Part shown: positions 61,162 to 64,000 of the stretch, in pieces
Position numbering within the stretch: the stretch's first letter is position 1
Layout: each line of letters opens with the position of its first letter
Source of the DNA: Methylotenera_A sp044222005
GTDB lineage: Bacteria; Pseudomonadota; Gammaproteobacteria; Burkholderiales; Methylophilaceae
Assembly (NCBI GenBank): GCA_044222005.1
Contig: JBGANY010000006.1
Location: 1-64,000 of the forward strand
DNA: 64,000 nt
Direction of reading: 5' to 3'
Program-made: the position numbers and the translations under genes
Notes under the pieces: model-generated
Seen by the model: only the letters and a program-made list of their open reading frames with translations
Told to the model about the DNA's origin: nothing
Database searches by the model: none

Positions 61162-63075
61162 CTATTGCGTCTGCGCGACGGTTTCTTTTTTCTTGAAAAA
61201 CTTACCCAAGTCTTGCACCAGTTGAAGCATGGCAGCCTGTTTTTTGGCCAGCAATGCATTGCGTTCATCCGTGTGCAGTTCATCATCGTTACCTTTGCTG
61301 ACCTTCATCAGCGTAAAACCTTTGCCATTCACTGGCTGTGTGATTTTAACCTCATTATCCACATAAGCCACTCTGTCCCAATCGGAAATATAGGTGTGGT
61401 TGCGTTTTTCGCCGGCCAGCAAATTGTAGCCTGTGGCATAGTCGCTAGACGGGTTAGTGACGCCAAGCAATGGCATAACCGTAGGCACGATATCCATGTG
61501 GCTTGTCATTTGATCGCTCACCAGTGGCTTCATGTTTGGTGCGTAAATCACTAAAGGCGTGCGTACCTGCGGATCAACAAAAGTAGAGTTATGCCCCCAG
61601 AAGCCGTGTTCCATGAACTCTTCGCCATGGTCGCCAAGCAGTACGACGATGGTGTTATCCATTAGCTGATGTTGCTTAAGGTAATCAAATATGCGTCCAA
61701 ACTGCATATCCAGATGGTGCACAGAGTTAATGTAGCGGTTCTTGATCTGCAAAATGTCGTTGCGAAGCGCTTCTTTGCTCAGTGTGGCGTAGTTCAGGTC
61801 GTCACGATAGGGTTGTGCAATCACGCTTTCGGGCGGAAAGTAATAACGCGCATGCGGCGACTCGAAAAACATGAACGTGAAAAAGGGGCGACTTTGGTCT
61901 CGCTTGTCGATAAATGAAAGCAGGCTGGAGACGTTGTCGCGATCGTTTTCCCAACCGGTGCCATGCTTATTCTGGTCATGTAACAGATCGCCTGGCACTT
62001 GCGCAAAAATGGTTTTATCGAATTCAGGATAAGAGAATTTCGCGCTGGTATAAAAACTCATCTGATACTGCTGTTGCTGCAAAACATCAATAATCGCGGC
62101 GCCACGGCGAGAATCTAAAAACGAGAACCAGTAATTGCCCGGGATGCCCATAAACAAAGTAAATATGCCCATGCGGGTGCCGTTGCCGCCACTAAAATTG
62201 TGCGTGAAGCGTGCGGCATTGGCTGCAAACGCCCAAGTGTTAGGCATCACTTTTTCATTCAGCGTGTCTGCGCGCCACGATTCCGATGCCAGCCAGATGA
62301 TATTGTAGGGCTTGGCAGGGCGCTTGAACTGAAGTGGCGCTAACGGGTAATTCAGTTTGCCATTGACTTTGAGCTTGGTTTCGCGATGCTCAGTAAAGCC
62401 TAAGGCCTTAAAAAAACCGCGCGCAGTCACGGTTTGATAGAAGGGGATGGATTCAGCAACGACATTGAACTGATTTTTTGTGAAACCATCGAGTGCAAAA
62501 CCCATATGAACAACTGGCGTTAATAGCAACGCCGTCATCGGCAGGAATTTGAATGACAGCTGGAAGTCAGGTTTTTTGATATAAAAACGATGTGTCAGCC
62601 ACAGTATTAAAGCCTGCAGGCTCAAAAATCCCAACGCAATGAGCGCAAAACCGACATCGGATGCACTGCTGCCGCCCAAAGAATCGATGCCGCCCGGCGT
62701 TGTAACCAGATTCAGGATGAACCCGTTAAAAAACATGCCATAGAGTGAGAATATCTTGGCGTTTGCATAAAGCAGCAGTGTAGTGATGCCGCCAGTGAGG
62801 ATTGCTGCAACATAGGCTGGTCGCGGATTGCTTGAATTGAAACGGCTGCCGATATATCTAACGAGTGCCGTGATGGCGATGGCTGGCAGCAGATAGTAAA
62901 GGCCATACAGCATGAACGCAAAAAGCATGAAGCCGAAGCTGAGCCAGCCTTCTTGATAAATATTCGCGAACGGAATGGAGTCGGATACCAGCCAAAGTAC
63001 AATGGTATAAGTAATGAAGAAATAGGTTTTAAGAATGTTTTTTTGTATTGAAGCTGTCATGTCTTGAGTGTACAT
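61162..63075 (-). CDS. YejM/PbgA-like inner-membrane sulfatase-fold protein
   Basis: A 637-residue protein with about five hydrophobic helices in the first 220 residues (DUF3413-type) and a periplasmic alkaline-phosphatase/sulfatase-like domain after about residue 250. Family motifs GNGTRMGIFTLFMGIPGNYW, FESPHARYYFPP, LGDHGEEFMEHGFWGHNS and SHMDIVPT are visible. In Enterobacteria PbgA/YejM senses lipid A and controls LpxC turnover; whether this one does the same is inference. A second ATG (63060) is possible. It fits the LPS theme of the window. Confidence 0.86.
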   Translation of the reverse strand: MYTQDMTASIQKNILKTYFFITYTIVLWLVSDSIPFANIYQEGWLSFGFMLFAFMLYGLYYLLPAIAITALVRYIGSRFNSSNPRPAYVAAILTGGITTLLLYANAKIFSLYGMFFNGFILNLVTTPGGIDSLGGSSASDVGFALIALGFLSLQALILWLTHRFYIKKPDFQLSFKFLPMTALLLTPVVHMGFALDGFTKNQFNVVAESIPFYQTVTARGFFKALGFTEHRETKLKVNGKLNYPLAPLQFKRPAKPYNIIWLASESWRADTLNEKVMPNTWAFAANAARFTHNFSGGNGTRMGIFTLFMGIPGNYWFSFLDSRRGAAIIDVLQQQQYQMSFYTSAKFSYPEFDKTIFAQVPGDLLHDQNKHGTGWENDRDNVSSLLSFIDKRDQSRPFFTFMFFESPHARYYFPPESVIAQPYRDDLNYATLSKEALRNDILQIKNRYINSVHHLDMQFGRIFDYLKQHQLMDNTIVVLLGDHGEEFMEHGFWGHNSTFVDPQVRTPLVIYAPNMKPLVSDQMTSHMDIVPTVMPLLGVTNPSSDYATGYNLLAGEKRNHTYISDWDRVAYVDNEVKITQPVNGKGFTLMKVSKGNDDELHTDERNALLAKKQAAMLQLVQDLGKFFKKKETVAQTQ

Positions 63076-63311
63076 GGTTGTAATAACCGCTACCAGTCTG
63101 CAATATTGATGCCAATGATGCCGGTGCTTTGTTTGTTAATTTAACCTTTTGATTTATAATGATTTATTCAGATGTTAAGTGTTCGACAAATTACCACATC
63201 TTTGTAGAGTAGATTTTTTTGCGCAAAATATGCAGTAATGGATACATTTATTGCACGCATAATCTATGATCTCGCTTTGCTAAGACTTGGCGACTATGTT
63301 TTAATTCCCTC

Positions 63312-64000
63312 ATGCATAAAAATTTCAATAAAATCGCCATTATCGGCAAATACATGAATCAATCGGCTTTGCAGCAGATGCAGGCCGATCTGGCTGACTT
63401 GGCGCGTCATTTAAGTGCCAAGAATATCGAGGTCTGGCTGGAGGAAAGCACCGCACAGCATGCTGAACTTAAAGGGTTTAAAACAGCTTCGCTAGATACA
63501 ATCGGCGATAAAGTTGATCTGGCGATTGTGATGGGCGGCGACGGCACCATGCTAAGCGTCGCCAGAAATATCATGGATGCTGAAATCCCGCTGGTGGGCA
63601 TTAACCGCGGACGCTTCGGTTTTTTAACTGATCTGCGCGCAGAAGATATGCTGGCGGCGCTTGATAAAATTCTGGCAGGTGACTATCAACAAGAGCCGCG
63701 CATGCTGTTATCTGCCAGCATCCATCGCGCCGGCAAGCTTGTGTATCAAGGGTTTGCGCTCAACGATGTGGTAGTAAAAAGTGGTTTACGCCTCATCGAA
63801 CTGCAAGTCGATATTAATGGCAAGTTTGTATACAAACAGCGGGGTGATGGCTTGATATTGGCCACGCCTACCGGCACAACGGCTTATTCGCTTTCTGCGG
63901 GCGGCCCGATTCTGCATCCCAATCTGGAGGCGATCGCCCTTGTGCCGATTAGCCCGCATACCCTGACTAACCGCCCGATTACGGTCAACAGTGACAGCAA
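63312..64000 (+). CDS. nadK: NAD kinase (C-terminus beyond window)
   Basis: Phosphorylates NAD to NADP. The ATG at 63312 (MHKNFNKIAIIGKYMNQ...) is followed by 229 residues, with VMGGDGTMLSVARN (the GGDG ATP/NAD motif), GINRGRFGFLTD and GDGLILATPTGTTAYSLSAGGPI, all hallmarks. The gene runs off the end of the window. It is divergent from the YejM-like gene with a 236-base gap in which I could not assign a promoter. Confidence 0.96.
   Translation, partial: MHKNFNKIAIIGKYMNQSALQQMQADLADLARHLSAKNIEVWLEESTAQHAELKGFKTASLDTIGDKVDLAIVMGGDGTMLSVARNIMDAEIPLVGINRGRFGFLTDLRAEDMLAALDKILAGDYQQEPRMLLSASIHRAGKLVYQGFALNDVVVKSGLRLIELQVDINGKFVYKQRGDGLILATPTGTTAYSLSAGGPILHPNLEAIALVPISPHTLTNRPITVNSDS

Overview
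The window looks like a chromosomal segment of a betaproteobacterium, most probably a methylotroph of the family Methylophilaceae (Methylotenera-like). This is inferred from remembered gene orders (ychF-pth-rplY-prs-tRNA-Gln-ispE, ubiB/ubiJ/ubiE, ftsY-ftsE-ftsX-rpoH, hrcA next to nadK), the Entner-Doudoroff pair edd/eda and the protein sequences; no search was run. Almost every gene is intact and most belong to housekeeping or envelope functions.

Layout. 1-9.3 kb, minus strand: a cut tRNA (probably Met), ychF, pth, rplY, prs, tRNA-Gln, ispE, lolB and a TPR protein. Two accessory genes sit between ispE and lolB: a surface-adhesin-E/alpha-carbonic-anhydrase fusion and a prolyl-4-hydroxylase-like oxygenase. 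9.5-14.4 kb, plus strand: a Gld-like ABC export cluster and mutM. 14.5-18.2 kb, minus: a ubiquinone cluster (DUF971, ubiE, ubiJ, ubiB) ending in a DUF2147 gene. 18.5-20.3 kb, plus: a dynamin-like GTPase gene that appears to have lost two segments out of frame. 20.3-23.9 kb, minus: ftsY-ftsE-ftsX and rpoH, with a CIRCE operator just before rpoH. 24-28.9 kb, plus: a paired M16 protease (one active, one inactive), rsmD, coaD, ferredoxin, glyoxalase and a small conserved protein. 28.9-33.9 kb, minus: two small exported proteins, then dnaJ, dnaK and grpE, with sigma-32-type promoters before dnaK and grpE.

34-59 kb is mainly cell-surface glycan biology: waaC, waaG, waaP, an LpxL-type acyltransferase, two ArnT-like transferases, a tandem kinase-like protein and a NodU-type carbamoyltransferase; then edd and eda; then a block with a DPM-like GT2, a LAB_N membrane protein, an ArnT-like transferase, ugd and a UDP-glucuronate-epimerase-like gene, which together could build and transfer a uronic acid to lipid A or core. 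A visibly AT-rich trio (glycosyltransferase, methyltransferase, large membrane transferase) precedes waaF-hldE-gmhA-hldD, which make ADP-heptose and add it to the inner core. 59-64 kb: hemH, hrcA, a YejM/PbgA-like membrane sulfatase-fold protein and the start of nadK.

How they work together: the heat-shock parts form a circuit visible in one window. HrcA (60 kb) is expected to bind the CIRCE site in front of rpoH (21 kb), and the sigma factor is expected to drive dnaK and grpE (33-34 kb). Heptose supply, inner-core assembly, core phosphorylation and a possible lipid A/core decoration pathway form the second theme. No CRISPR array, prophage, insertion sequence or rRNA operon was seen. Several palindromic intergenic repeats are present, two of which look like diverged members of one family. 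I found no clear-cut wholly new system; the strongest leads are the CIRCE-rpoH arrangement with its start-codon problem, the tandem kinase/carbamoyltransferase module and the uronic-acid decoration block.
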